Counted from the first letter of the stretch, positions 1 to 9,447 are shown. The stretch: 64,000 nucleotides of DNA from Burkholderia sp. 4M9327F10 (GCF_005503145.1 NZ_SCNV01000002.1:331651-395650); one strand, 5' to 3'. Notes: generated by a model not told the origin, from the letters alone. Translations and numbers: made by a program.

Positions 1-331
1 TTTGCGAAACCGCGTAAACAGAATCAGGGGAAGATACTGTCGGGACGAAGGCAAACGTCCGCCCCTGCTTCGACAACAAGGCGGCCATTGCCGAGAGTGT
101 ACCGTTAGCGCGCCACTCCTCGAAACGTCGCCGGCAAGTTGGAACCGAAGGATAGCCACCGGGAATCCTGGACCACGGCTCTCCCGTGGTCATCACCCAC
201 AGGACGGCGTTGGCTACGACGCGCAGTTCCGCGCGCGGCCGTCCCCGGCGGTTCAGGCGGCTGACACCGGCCTCCTGAATCAGCGGCTGAAGCATCAGCC
301 ACTCATCGTTGCTTAGCTTATCGAAATACAT
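1..331 (-). CDS. IS5-type transposase N-terminal part (runs off left edge)
   Basis: An open frame begins with ATG at 331 on the minus strand and has no stop before the window edge (about 110 residues). The product begins MYFDKLSNDEWLMLQPLI and contains RRGRPRAELRVVANAVLWVM and EPWSRIPGGYPS, followed by a CRRRFEEW segment. I recognise this as the short DUF4096-type N-terminal domain of IS4/IS5-family transposases, common in Burkholderiaceae. The domain would normally be followed by a DDE catalytic domain, but the frame after about residue 85 no longer looks like transposase. It may therefore be a truncated remnant or one of the short stand-alone versions. Terminal inverted repeats could not be identified. 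Confidence 0.7.
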   Translation of the reverse strand, partial: MYFDKLSNDEWLMLQPLIQEAGVSRLNRRGRPRAELRVVANAVLWVMTTGEPWSRIPGGYPSVPTCRRRFEEWRANGTLSAMAALLSKQGRTFAFVPTVSSPDSVYAVSQ

Positions 332-814
332 GTATTTCTCCACATCGCCATAACCGGCATCCCACCTGGACGTCATGAATCCGTCATGCAGGACCCGTGC
401 GCCATTGCCGGATTAATCCGTGTTTGTGCGCTTTTCCGCGGCATGAAGCAGGCTCACGCCGGCACTGAACCAGCGCGAATATTCATGGCGTCGATGCGCG
501 CAAGCTGGTCTCGCTCGCGTGTGGAGTATGTTTGCGGGGGGCGTGCCCAGCGCCTCTACAACAGCATGGCTGGGCATGAAAACAGGAAGCTCCCCGCTTT
601 GGCCTTTCCTTTTTCACGGGATCTCGAGTCCCGTTCTCCAGCAGGTTCAGTGAGGACGTATCGCCTTCTCGGAACATTGCGGATAGGTTGATCCTAAGCG
701 CTCGATAATGTTCATCGAAGTCGGGTAACGAGAAAATTTCCCGGGACTCACGCTGATTTTCGTGTCAGGAAATCCCTAACGTCACGCGCCGCCCAATCAT
801 CAGTCCGGCGCGGC
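332..814. other. Intergenic region without a recognisable gene
   Basis: Short frames on both strands have no recognisable domain, signal peptide or ribosome binding site. One short hairpin is visible at about 618-636 (ACGGGA and TCCCGT around a 7-base loop). It lies between the transposase start and the 3' end of the autotransporter gene and could hold the terminator of the latter, but no clear hairpin with a T tract is seen. Confidence 0.5.
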
Positions 815-3800
815 TCAGAATGGCGCCGAAAGCGACAGGCGCACGCCCTGCTGAAAACTGTTGACGCCGAACATGACGGTGTAATCGAGTCCGAGCGTCA
901 TAAACCGGGTCCGGAACTTCGAGCCAATGCCGACCTGCGTCCTGTTCTGGCCGAACGGCGTCGACGTCACGAAGTAGGCCGGGCCGGAGCCCGCGAGGTC
1001 GGCGTAAGCGAGCCCCGCGTTGCTCTGCCCGTTGAAGTCATGCTGATATTCGACCCGCGCGTAAGGCAGCAGCACGCCCCACTTCGTCGGCTGCGCATAT
1101 TCCGCGCGCAACCCGAGCGTGCCCGAGACCGTCGTGACCGTCTGTCCGAAATAGGTCAGCGAGTCGGTGCCCGCGCCGCTTTCGCTGAATGAGTCCAGCG
1201 TCGCCTGCGAGTACGACATCCGGGCGTATGGCGAGATGAGCCAGCTATCGGTGTGGCGTTCGTATCCGGCGGAAAGCGAGGCAAACGTCTGCCTGCCGTC
1301 GCGCTGCCCGGTCGCGAATGCGCTTGCGTCGGTGTCCCAGCGCCGCGAATTGAAATTGAGCGAGCCAAAGCCCGCGAGTCCGTCGACGAACAGAGCCGGT
1401 TGCGGCCGGTAGCTGCCGTAGACGGCGAAGCTATAGCTGTCGCCCGTGCTTTTGGTGCCGTCGCTGCCGATATCGGTCGAGTCGTGCCCATAACCGCCGC
1501 CCGCGCCAATCGAGAACTGATCCGAGATCCGATAGTCCATGCCCGCCGTGACGCCCGGTGTCGTGAAGCGGAATCCGGAGCGCTGCGTGCCCGCATTGTT
1601 GAAGCCGAAGTCGACGACCCCCGCGCTCCAGAACGCGAGGTTGGGCAAACTCTCGCCGGCCTGCGACGGGTTGCCGGGCGTGGCAGGATCCTGGTGAGAA
1701 TCGCGGGGCGTCGACGCGGTGCTGCTCAGTTCCTGGTTCGCTCGCAAACACGCGTCGCGCAACGTCGGCGCCGACGCGTCTTCGCATGCGGCGGAAGCAT
1801 TGGGGGCCTGGCCGGGCAGCGCCACGGAAATGCCGTTGGTCGAAGGGGCATGCCCCGTGCCGTGCAGGCTTTCGAGCCGCTGGTTGTAGTTCGATATCTG
1901 CGCATTGGCAAAGCGGCGTGCGGCTTCGACCTGCGCGTCGATCAGGCCGACGACGTCCGGATTGGTCGATGGATCGGCACGCGGCGCAACCGCGATGTCG
2001 ATGATCCCGGGGGCCGATGTCGCAATCGAATTGCTCAGCGTGTAGCTAACCACCGCCGTGCCTGCAAAAGCGGCCGCCGGGACAAAGCGGATGCTGTACT
2101 GTCCCGCTTGCGTCGCTGCGGCGCTGGCCGCCTTCATGGACGCGGATGAACTCGTGCCGTTCACGATCGTCGCGGTGCCGGCCGAACTCGGCGAGACCGA
2201 GACGATCGCCGCACCGGTAAACGGGCCGCCCGTCGCACCATCGCTGATGTCGATCAACGCGGTCTGGGTGGCCGGCGTGCTCACCTGGTGTGCAGCCGCC
2301 GGGACCGGCACGGCGTTCACCGTCACCGTGACCGCGATGGGCGCGGACACTCCCGCACTGTTCGCGATCGTATAAGTAAAGCCGATATTGCCGGAGGAAG
2401 TCGCCGCCGGGGTGTAGACGATCTCCTGTCCGTTGACCACTGCCGTGCCGCTACCCGGCGCCGTCGCGATGGCGACCGCGGTGAACGGGCCGCCGCTCGC
2501 ATTGGCAGTGGCGTGAATCGTCACCGGGGCGTTGGACTGGGTCGTCACCGTGACCGGCGGCGCCACCGGCACGGTTTGGCCAATCGCGAGCACATAGCTT
2601 CTCGTGCCGGTAAACGGACCACTGCCGCCGCTGCTGTCCTTGGCCTGAACCGTGAAAGCGGAGCTGCCCGAGGTTGTCGGCGTTCCCGAGATGACCCCGG
2701 CCGACGACAGCGACAGGCCAGCGGGCAGCGCCCCGCTCACCACGCTATAGGTGTAAGGCGCCGTCCCGCCCGTCGCGGATAATTGCTGGCTATAGCCGGC
2801 GTTGACCACGCCGCCCGATAGCGATGCAGGGCCAATGGAGACGACCGCGCTGCCGACGTTCACCGCATAGGGCGTGGTTTCGGTGAAGTTATTGGCATCC
2901 GTCACCTGAACGATAAACGTAAAGGAACCCGCCGCGGTTGGTGTGCCGGTGATGCTGCCCGTGGCGGAATTGAGGCTCAGACCAGGCGGCAGCGCGCCCG
3001 TCCCCACCGAGTACACGTAAGGCGCCGTGCCTCCGCTCGCGCTGAGCGTCTGGCTATATGCCGTGCCGACTACCGGCGCCGGCAGCGTTGCAGGGGTGAC
3101 GGCGATGGTCGGTGCGGAGACCGTAAGCGTATACGTCTGCGAAACGGAGAACGGGCCATTGCCGGTACTGCTGTCGGTCGCCGTCACGGTAAACGTGAAG
3201 CTGCCGGCCGCCGTCGGCGTACCGGACAGGGCACCCGTGGTGGCATTGAAGGTCAACCCGGCCGGTAATGAGCCTGAGGTAATCGCATATCGATAGGGCG
3301 ACTGGCCGCCGCTGGCAGCGATGGACTGGTTATAGGCAACGTCTGCCTGCGTCGCCGGTAAGGTAGCCGGTGTGAGGGACAGTGTCGGCGCGGTGACCGA
3401 GATGGACACGGTGCCCGACGGATCGATGCCGCTGTTATTGCCCACCGAGTACGTGAACGAATCGGCTCCCGAATATCCGGTCCGCGGGGTGTAGGTCACG
3501 GACGTTCCGGACACCGCCGCCGTTCCATGGCTTGGCTGGGAAAGGATGTTCACAAAGGTGATCGCGCCACCGCTCAGATTGAGCGTGATCGGGGTGGCGG
3601 TGCTGTCGTAGGCGACCGTCGCGCTGGTCGGGCCCACGATCGGAGCGGCCACGTAGGTGTACTGGTCCGCGGCACTGGTGGCGCTCGTACCGTCCGGATT
3701 CGTGACTGTGACGTCCACAGTGCCGCTGCCCGCGGGCGTCGCTGCGTTCAGCTCGGTCGAGGAGATGACCGTGAATGAGCTGGCGAAACTGCCGCCGAAC

Positions 3801-4075
3801 TGGACTGCGGTCACGCCGGTGAAATTGGTGCCGATGATCGTCACAACCGTGCCGCCTGTGGTCGGGCCGGACGTTGGGTTGACCGCGGTGACAGTTGGGA
3901 CGTCGGCCTGGGCGAGACCCGGCAATGCAAACAAGGCAACTAGCACGGCCAGTGCGACCCGCAGCGCCACAGCGCGCGATATTGAAAGCCGCAGGCTGAG
4001 CTGAAAAAGACGCAATACCGCCATTGCCCTTCTCATATCACCAGAAAAGGGGCTTCCCCGACGCAATCTTGTCAT
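815..4075 (-). CDS. Autotransporter (type V secretion) with Ig-like/He_PIG passenger
   Basis: This 1086-residue outer-membrane protein has an extended signal peptide (hydrophobic stretch about 38-56, cleavage probably after LAQA). An IPT/TIG fold follows at about 58-140, then a cadherin-like/Big domain (about 145-230). Three He_PIG repeats come next (about 235-495), each with the LPAGL/LPPGL...G-x-(I/L)-(S/T)-GTPT signature, and then two more Ig-like units. A low-complexity linker leads to a C-terminal beta-barrel (about 810-1086) ending in phenylalanine. The barrel has alternating aromatic strands typical of the autotransporter translocator. The start is supported by GGAG five bases before ATG. 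The passenger probably acts as an adhesin or surface enzyme scaffold; no catalytic motif is seen. Function in adhesion is inference. Confidence 0.88.
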   Translation of the reverse strand: MTRLRRGSPFSGDMRRAMAVLRLFQLSLRLSISRAVALRVALAVLVALFALPGLAQADVPTVTAVNPTSGPTTGGTVVTIIGTNFTGVTAVQFGGSFASSFTVISSTELNAATPAGSGTVDVTVTNPDGTSATSAADQYTYVAAPIVGPTSATVAYDSTATPITLNLSGGAITFVNILSQPSHGTAAVSGTSVTYTPRTGYSGADSFTYSVGNNSGIDPSGTVSISVTAPTLSLTPATLPATQADVAYNQSIAASGGQSPYRYAITSGSLPAGLTFNATTGALSGTPTAAGSFTFTVTATDSSTGNGPFSVSQTYTLTVSAPTIAVTPATLPAPVVGTAYSQTLSASGGTAPYVYSVGTGALPPGLSLNSATGSITGTPTAAGSFTFIVQVTDANNFTETTPYAVNVGSAVVSIGPASLSGGVVNAGYSQQLSATGGTAPYTYSVVSGALPAGLSLSSAGVISGTPTTSGSSAFTVQAKDSSGGSGPFTGTRSYVLAIGQTVPVAPPVTVTTQSNAPVTIHATANASGGPFTAVAIATAPGSGTAVVNGQEIVYTPAATSSGNIGFTYTIANSAGVSAPIAVTVTVNAVPVPAAAHQVSTPATQTALIDISDGATGGPFTGAAIVSVSPSSAGTATIVNGTSSSASMKAASAAATQAGQYSIRFVPAAAFAGTAVVSYTLSNSIATSAPGIIDIAVAPRADPSTNPDVVGLIDAQVEAARRFANAQISNYNQRLESLHGTGHAPSTNGISVALPGQAPNASAACEDASAPTLRDACLRANQELSSTASTPRDSHQDPATPGNPSQAGESLPNLAFWSAGVVDFGFNNAGTQRSGFRFTTPGVTAGMDYRISDQFSIGAGGGYGHDSTDIGSDGTKSTGDSYSFAVYGSYRPQPALFVDGLAGFGSLNFNSRRWDTDASAFATGQRDGRQTFASLSAGYERHTDSWLISPYARMSYSQATLDSFSESGAGTDSLTYFGQTVTTVSGTLGLRAEYAQPTKWGVLLPYARVEYQHDFNGQSNAGLAYADLAGSGPAYFVTSTPFGQNRTQVGIGSKFRTRFMTLGLDYTVMFGVNSFQQGVRLSLSAPF

Positions 4076-4446
4076 TTTTTCTCCGGCGCTTTATCACGCC
4101 TTGTCAAATTTCTTATTTGCCGTTGTAGACGGCTCACCGCTCAGCCCCGGCCATTGCGCCGGTGCGCTGAAACACGGAGTGGTACAGGAAGTGGAAGTTG
4201 AAAGCGCGGCGAAACGATCCGCCACCGACCTTGGCGCTCCACGGCGCGACTCTAGCAATGCTCGGCGGCAATGTCTTGATAAATCTTGCTAAATTTTTCT
4301 AATTTTTTTTGGCCAGCGGCACCTGGGAAGTGCCTCTAGCGCGCCAAGCAGCGAGAAAGACACGCACGAAAATTGATTTCGGTAAGTAATTTGTAAATCA
4401 AATGCCGATACGCCAATACTTGGTTAAGAGAATCCCTACCAAATCT
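4076..4446. promoter_or_regulatory. AT-rich upstream region of the autotransporter gene
   Basis: This non-coding stretch holds the promoter of the autotransporter gene, transcribed leftward from 4075, and the 3' side of the histidine kinase gene. Two A/T-rich tracts stand out against the high-GC surroundings, at about 4278-4310 and 4370-4440. Within the second there is an inverted repeat, TTGATTT (4373-4379) and AAATCAA (4395-4401). This could be an operator, or on the minus strand a weak terminator for the kinase gene. No -35/-10 pair is certain. Confidence 0.4.
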
Positions 4447-6690
4447 TTATATCTTTTCGTTGCGTCCGAGCGGAATGTGAATGGAAACCGAGGTACCCAT
4501 CCCGGGCGCGCTATCGATCAGCAGCGAACCGCCTATCATCCGCGCCCGCTCGCTCATTCCGAGCATTCCATATGAGTAGCGTTTGCGCACCGCCTCCTGG
4601 TCGAACCCGCGGCCATCGTCGCTGACATGCAGGTCCAACGCTGCCGCGGAGCTGGTCAGCGTCACATCGGCCCGCGTCGCACCCGCATGGCGGGCAACAT
4701 TCGTCAGCGACGCCTGCACGATACGGAACACCGCCGTCGCGTGCGCATCCATCAAAATGGGTTCAGGGCCATTGATTCGCAACTGACAGGGAATGTGGTT
4801 GCGCCGACCGAAGTCTTCGACAAGCCACTCGAGCGCCGACACGATCCCGAAGTTCAAGGCCGCAGGCCGCAAGTGATTCGCCACATTGCGCACCATCCAG
4901 ATTGTCCTTTCAACGAGATCACGCATATCGTCGGCTTTTTTCACTACGTCGGAGTCGCCGGAAATCCGCATCTTGAGCAACGACACGTCCATCTTCAGAG
5001 CGGTAAGCAACTGGCCCAGCTCGTCATGAATTTCCATGGCAATGCGCTTTCTTTCCTGCTCCCGAATCTCCTCCAGATAGGCAGACACCCCGCGCAACTG
5101 TTCGCGCGATTCGAACAACTCCTGCTCGATGCGCTTACGCTCAGTGATATCGTTCAAGCCGATATAGATTGCAGGTGCATCGTCATACGAAGCGACGCGC
5201 GCAGTCGCCATTGCCCAGAACGTGGTGGCATCCGGCCGGCGGAAATGAACCTCCGTATTGAGAAATCGTCCCTCCTGCCGAACGTGCTCCACCAGCCTGT
5301 CGCACTCAGCGGCATCCACATAGAGGTCACCCACGTTGCTGATCTGGTTGTTGAGCGGGTCGAGCCCGAACAGCGTACGCAATGGCTCATTCGTGTAGAA
5401 AATCTCGCCATGGGGCATCGAGACAATACACAGCGGCACCGGACTCGTCTCGACAATGGCGCGAAAGCGCGCCTCGCTAACCTGCAGCTGCGCTTCGATC
5501 CCCCGGCGCCGCTCCACCTCCGAGCGTAGGCCGGCATTCGCTCGCGCGAGTTCCTGTTCCACCTTCTTGCGTTCGGTGATGTCGCGAGCGATGCCGACGG
5601 TTCCGGCCAGTTGTCCGTCTCCGTCGGCGAAAGGCGTCTTGATCGTGTCCACCCACCTCGAGCGGCCGTCCGCCTCGAGATGGGTTTCTTCGAAGCGTTT
5701 GCGGCATCCCGAGGCCATCACTTCGACATCGTCGGTGCGGTAGGCCTGCGCGTATTCAAGCGGATGCAAGTCGAAATCAGTCTTGTCCATCACGTCAGCC
5801 GGTTCAGCGTAGCCTAAGGAGCACGCCAAAGCCCGATTGGCCGCCACATATCGACCGCGAGTGTCCTTGACCCAGGCGAGGTCCGGAATGTTGTCGAGGA
5901 TCGCAGCCATCTGCGCGTTGGCGCTGCGAAGTTGCGCAGCATGCTGGTCAAGCCCCTCGAACATGACGTTAAGCGCACCGACCAGTTGATCCAGCTCGTC
6001 GGGTTTGCGCCGGGTCCGACGTAATCGCAATGGTGCGATGGTGATGCCCGGCGTGCGTCCTTGCAGCGTCGCAGCAATATCGATGAGATGGCGCGTGACA
6101 AGCCGGTGAACCATAAACAGGATAAACAGTGCGACCAGAAATGTTTTTGCCGCGTTGCTCACGAGAATCACCAACGCCTGGCGCAACAGATCGCGGTAGA
6201 TGTCGGTCAAGCTGGCCTCGAGATGCAGGACCCCAATCTGGTGACGGCCTTTGTCACAGCAATAAATGGGAAACTCCCTGACGACCGCGTTCTTGACCTG
6301 TACGGAACCTCTGGAAACCGTTAGCGGGTGCTGGACCTGCGTTTCGCGGACTTCGGCATAACGGATCAGGGGCAGACGCAGCATTCCGTCGAGCTGCCCC
6401 TCCAGCTGTTTGCTGTCCAGCGCCCACAACGCGTTGCCCAGCCCAGACGCATAGCCCTCCTCAATTTCGTTGAAGTGGTTCTGCAATCCCGAAACCTCGG
6501 CCTGGTAACTGAGCAGAAGTTGAACGACCGTCACCGCCAGCGTAACCATCGTGCTGAATAGCAGCACACGAGTCAGCAGGGCGACAGCAATTCCGCCTCG
6601 TGGCGTACTGAAGGTTTTAGGCAGCAAGCCATTATGCAAAGCCAACAAGATCCGCTCCATGCAAGAGGCCATCGCGACATTGACTTCCAT
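4447..6690 (-). CDS. Membrane PAS sensor histidine kinase (HisKA_3/NarX type)
   Basis: The kinase is about 747 residues. It has an N-terminal membrane helix, a periplasmic sensor region (with the motif ALWALDSKQL), a second membrane helix and a HAMP-like segment. Two PAS domains with PAC-type 'DITERK' ends follow, then a HisKA_3 dimerisation domain and an HATPase. The phospho-acceptor is His555 in MEIHDELGQLLTALK. The ATP-binding lid includes DDGRGFD and a GMLGMSER segment, as in NarX/DegS-type kinases. It lies 56 bp downstream of a periplasmic binding protein gene on the same strand, so the pair probably forms a ligand-sensing unit. No LuxR-type response regulator is adjacent. The ATG at 6690 is chosen; an in-frame TTG at 6708 and later ATGs (6672, 6660) are possible. 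Confidence 0.85.
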   Translation of the reverse strand: MEVNVAMASCMERILLALHNGLLPKTFSTPRGGIAVALLTRVLLFSTMVTLAVTVVQLLLSYQAEVSGLQNHFNEIEEGYASGLGNALWALDSKQLEGQLDGMLRLPLIRYAEVRETQVQHPLTVSRGSVQVKNAVVREFPIYCCDKGRHQIGVLHLEASLTDIYRDLLRQALVILVSNAAKTFLVALFILFMVHRLVTRHLIDIAATLQGRTPGITIAPLRLRRTRRKPDELDQLVGALNVMFEGLDQHAAQLRSANAQMAAILDNIPDLAWVKDTRGRYVAANRALACSLGYAEPADVMDKTDFDLHPLEYAQAYRTDDVEVMASGCRKRFEETHLEADGRSRWVDTIKTPFADGDGQLAGTVGIARDITERKKVEQELARANAGLRSEVERRRGIEAQLQVSEARFRAIVETSPVPLCIVSMPHGEIFYTNEPLRTLFGLDPLNNQISNVGDLYVDAAECDRLVEHVRQEGRFLNTEVHFRRPDATTFWAMATARVASYDDAPAIYIGLNDITERKRIEQELFESREQLRGVSAYLEEIREQERKRIAMEIHDELGQLLTALKMDVSLLKMRISGDSDVVKKADDMRDLVERTIWMVRNVANHLRPAALNFGIVSALEWLVEDFGRRNHIPCQLRINGPEPILMDAHATAVFRIVQASLTNVARHAGATRADVTLTSSAAALDLHVSDDGRGFDQEAVRKRYSYGMLGMSERARMIGGSLLIDSAPGMGTSVSIHIPLGRNEKI

Positions 6691-6746
6691 GCCGCCGATA
6701 CGGGTCAACGGCCGCAGCCGCAGTGCGAAAAGGTACGCTGGAGCGC

Positions 6747-7682
6747 TTACTGGGTGTAGTTTGCCAACACTTCGCGGATCGCCGGATCATTCATGTTGTG
6801 CGGCGTCACTGTCACTACGTCGACGAATACTTTGGAGCGGGGCGGGTGGCCCTGCAAGGCCCCAACCAATGCCTCCACCGCAAGATAACCCATGCGGTAA
6901 GGGTCCTGCAACACATCGGCATACACGATGCCGTGCTTGAGTCCATCCGCGAATTCCGGGCGCCAGTCGAATACGACCAGGCGCGGGCGATTGCCGGCCG
7001 CTCTGGTTTCAATGATCCGCAAGGCGCCATAAGCGATCGGTTCAGCCGGCGCAAAAACAGCATCAAGGTGACCGGAGTAGCCGTTCAGAGCTTTGGCGAT
7101 CAATTCCTCCGCATCATGGGGCCGGTACCCAACGTAGGTATCGATAACCACATTCCATCCCTCCTCCCGCGCAACGCTCAGAAACCCGTTTTCGCGATCG
7201 GTCGTGGAACTGATGTTCGGCGCAAGCCGCAGCAGGGCCACCGTGGCGCCCTTTTGCAGCTCGGGCACCAGGCTGAGCGCAGCCTTTTTGCCCGCACCGA
7301 AATTGTCGGTATAAACGGTCGAGATGCCCTTGTAATCGGCGCTGTCCCGGTCGACCAGGACCACGGGAACCGAGATCGAAACCTGGGTTTTCTTCTGCAG
7401 AGGTTCGGGTACGAGGACGATGCCGGCCACGCCTTGCTGCACCAAGTAGTCAATGATGTGCAGCTGGAGATTGGACGTATCGAGCGACGCCCCGTCTGAG
7501 GGGTTGCGCATCAGGAGCTGCACATGCTGGTCGTCCGCTGCCCGTTCGATTCCCCTGATCATTGCCTGGTAGAAGACCAACGAGGACCCAGCGAGAACAA
7601 CGCCTATTGTGGTGGCTTTGGCCGCCGGCACCGCCGCGGCCAGAGCAGAGACAAGAAATGAAAATGAAAGAAAATTGCGCAT
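6747..7682 (-). CDS. Periplasmic sugar-type binding protein (Peripla_BP_4)
   Basis: The 311-residue protein has a cleavable signal peptide (MRNFLSFSFLVSALAAAVPAAKA). The mature part has the two-lobed fold of LacI/ribose-binding-type periplasmic proteins: TIGVVLAGSSLVFYQAMIRG at the N-terminus, VAGIVLVPEPL, then VVLVDRDSADYKG and a C-terminal lobe with LDAVFAPAEPIAYGA. No permease or ATPase gene is nearby. The downstream gene on the same strand is a transmembrane histidine kinase, which recalls binding protein/sensor pairs such as TorT-TorS or ChvE-VirA. A role as an accessory sensor rather than a transport component is inferred from that context. Confidence 0.82.
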   Translation of the reverse strand: MRNFLSFSFLVSALAAAVPAAKATTIGVVLAGSSLVFYQAMIRGIERAADDQHVQLLMRNPSDGASLDTSNLQLHIIDYLVQQGVAGIVLVPEPLQKKTQVSISVPVVLVDRDSADYKGISTVYTDNFGAGKKAALSLVPELQKGATVALLRLAPNISSTTDRENGFLSVAREEGWNVVIDTYVGYRPHDAEELIAKALNGYSGHLDAVFAPAEPIAYGALRIIETRAAGNRPRLVVFDWRPEFADGLKHGIVYADVLQDPYRMGYLAVEALVGALQGHPPRSKVFVDVVTVTPHNMNDPAIREVLANYTQ

Positions 7683-7820
7683 CGTAACGGGTCATCGCTA
7701 TGAGAACCGACCCAATACCGTTCCGCGTGCGGAGGTGGGTCGTTCCAGAACGATACCCCGTTGAGGGCGCGTTTCCCTTTTTTTAGGTGTTATCACCCAC
7801 CTGGCGGACCGGCCTCGCCA

Positions 7821-8756
7821 TTACGAAGCCAGAAAATCCAGCACTTGCCGGGCAACTGCGCGCGGTGCTTCTTCCGGCATATAGTGGCCGCATCCGGTAA
7901 CTACGCCGCCCCGCACATCCTCGGCCACGAGCTGCATGGTGTCGAACAGCATTGACCCGACACCCGACTCCGCTCCGAAGGCCAGCACTGGGATGTCGAG
8001 CTTGCGCTCGCCGCGCTGCCGGCTTTCCTCCATGCCCTGCTGGCTGAACTGGTGGCGGTAGTACGCCATCGCTGTGCGTATCGCTCCCGGCGCGGAATTG
8101 ACGCGCACATACTCGTCGAGATCCGCGGCACCAATAGCCCAGGGATGAACGGACTTGACCCGGAACAGCCAGCTCAGGAATTCCCGCTCCCGGCCCTGGA
8201 GCAGTATCTCCGGTAAATCAGGCAGACGATTGAACGCGAATTGCCAGGTTTTCAGGTTCGCCTCTTCCGAAGGAATGCCTGCGGTCAGCTGCGAAATCCC
8301 GGGCAGCGCGGAATCGAATACCGCGAGCCGCTTCACGTCTGCCCGCCAGTCGGCGGCATAGGTGTAACCGATCCACGTGCCGACGTCGTGACCCACGACG
8401 TCGATGGGACCGTCGGCCGTTAGACCCAGCGCCTCGGCAACTCCATGGACGTCCGCTGCCGCCGTTCGCATGTCATATCCCGAGGTGGGGTGGTCCGAGT
8501 CGCCCATCCCCCTTGGATCAAGCGCAATCACGCGCCGCCCGGCCTCAACGAGCAGCGGCATCACATATCGCCATGCATACCAGCTTTGCGGCCAGCCAGG
8601 TATCAGCAGAACCGGGGCTCCCTGGCCGCCTTCGACATAGTGCAGACGAACGCCCTTCACTGAAGCCGTACCGTGGCGAAACGTTTTCCAGAATTCCTGT
8701 GGCTCAAAAGGCGCCACTGTCTCGTCCGCCTGCACCTGTATTGCATCGCGTTTCAT
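7821..8756 (-). CDS. Alpha/beta hydrolase (epoxide hydrolase/haloalkane dehalogenase-like)
   Basis: The protein is 311 residues from the ATG at 8756, which is preceded by AAGGAG at ideal spacing. An upstream TTG (8789) without such a site would add 11 residues. The fold is the alpha/beta-hydrolase type: oxyanion HGxP-like region LLIPGWPQSW, then LDPRGMGDS, nucleophile elbow VGHDVGTW with Asp as nucleophile, and a C-terminal catalytic His in GCGHYMPEE. The Asp nucleophile points to the epoxide hydrolase/haloacid-haloalkane dehalogenase branch, which uses an alkyl-enzyme ester. It lies downstream of a TetR gene on the same strand, with a shared operator motif in front of both, so it is probably repressed by that TetR. 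The substrate is unknown. Confidence 0.85.
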   Translation of the reverse strand: MKRDAIQVQADETVAPFEPQEFWKTFRHGTASVKGVRLHYVEGGQGAPVLLIPGWPQSWYAWRYVMPLLVEAGRRVIALDPRGMGDSDHPTSGYDMRTAAADVHGVAEALGLTADGPIDVVGHDVGTWIGYTYAADWRADVKRLAVFDSALPGISQLTAGIPSEEANLKTWQFAFNRLPDLPEILLQGREREFLSWLFRVKSVHPWAIGAADLDEYVRVNSAPGAIRTAMAYYRHQFSQQGMEESRQRGERKLDIPVLAFGAESGVGSMLFDTMQLVAEDVRGGVVTGCGHYMPEEAPRAVARQVLDFLAS

Positions 8757-8792
8757 AAAAAGCTCCTTGCTTCCAGAGTTAGCCATCAATTA

Positions 8793-8808
8793 GAAAGTAT
8801 TCACTTCC
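8793..8808. promoter_or_regulatory. Predicted TetR operator in front of the hydrolase gene
   Basis: The minus strand reads GGAAGTGAATACTTTC, an imperfect palindrome (G-x-AAGT and ACTT-x-C arms) 37 bp upstream of the hydrolase ATG. Eleven of 16 positions match the site in front of the tetR-like gene at 9460-9475. Binding by the local TetR protein is inference. Confidence 0.55.
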
Positions 8809-8826
8809 AAATTATCCAAAAAAATA

Positions 8827-9447
8827 TCAGTCAAGCAGCTTCAAGGCGCGCTCGGCAATGATCATCATCTCGTCGTGCGACCGGCCCGTCTTGCCCAGCA
8901 AGCGCATGCCCTGGAGCACGCACAGCAGCAGGCGCCCCGTGGACTCCGCATCCACGCCACTCGCTATGGAGCCGTCCTGCTGACCCTGCAGGATGCAGTC
9001 AATGAGGCGCTTCTCATGTGTCTTGAGAACGTCTGTCACGCGCCTTGCCACCTCCTTGTCGGAACTGGCCAAACCCACCGCACTCCCCACCACCATGCAG
9101 CCACGCCTGCCCTGGTTGCCGTGACTGTATTCCGCGTAGAGTGCGAGAATGGCCCGTACGCGCTCCCGCCCTGTCTGCGCATGCGCCAACTCCTTACGCA
9201 GGCGTTCGTTGCGCAATTCGACATAACGTTCAAATGCTGCAAGAAAAATGGCGCGTTTATCCCGGAACGCCTTGTAGAGGCTGCCCTCCGTGATTCCAAT
9301 CGCCGCGGTGAGCTTGCCCAGCGAGGTTGCATGAAACCCGGATTCGCTGAAGACGGCAATCGCCTTGTCCAGCACGTCCTCCAGCACGAACTCCCGAGGC
9401 CGTCCAGGTCCGCGGCTTTCGGCTTCATGAGAAATTAACTTGTCCAT
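8827..9447 (-). CDS. TetR/AcrR family transcriptional regulator
   Basis: The 206-residue protein has an N-terminal TetR helix-turn-helix (about 20-65), with a GRPREF lead-in, AIAVFSESGFHATSLGKLTAAIGITEG and SLYKAFRDKRAIF. The C-terminal ligand domain contains RRGCMVVGSAVGLAS. The stop is 70 bp before the hydrolase start on the same strand. A repressor palindrome is visible both upstream of this gene and upstream of the hydrolase, indicating autoregulation plus control of the hydrolase. The inducer is unknown, presumably a substrate of the hydrolase. Confidence 0.9.
   Translation of the reverse strand: MDKLISHEAESRGPGRPREFVLEDVLDKAIAVFSESGFHATSLGKLTAAIGITEGSLYKAFRDKRAIFLAAFERYVELRNERLRKELAHAQTGRERVRAILALYAEYSHGNQGRRGCMVVGSAVGLASSDKEVARRVTDVLKTHEKRLIDCILQGQQDGSIASGVDAESTGRLLLCVLQGMRLLGKTGRSHDEMMIIAERALKLLD

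Noticed and set aside
1253..2149. 298-residue open frame antisense to the autotransporter gene
   Set aside because: Arg-rich, no domain, fully inside the repeats of the real gene on the other strand; a high-GC shadow.
7740..7820. Terminator for the alpha/beta hydrolase gene (GGTG-TTAT-CACC with T run)
   Set aside because: The T run is on the wrong side of the stem for leftward transcription.
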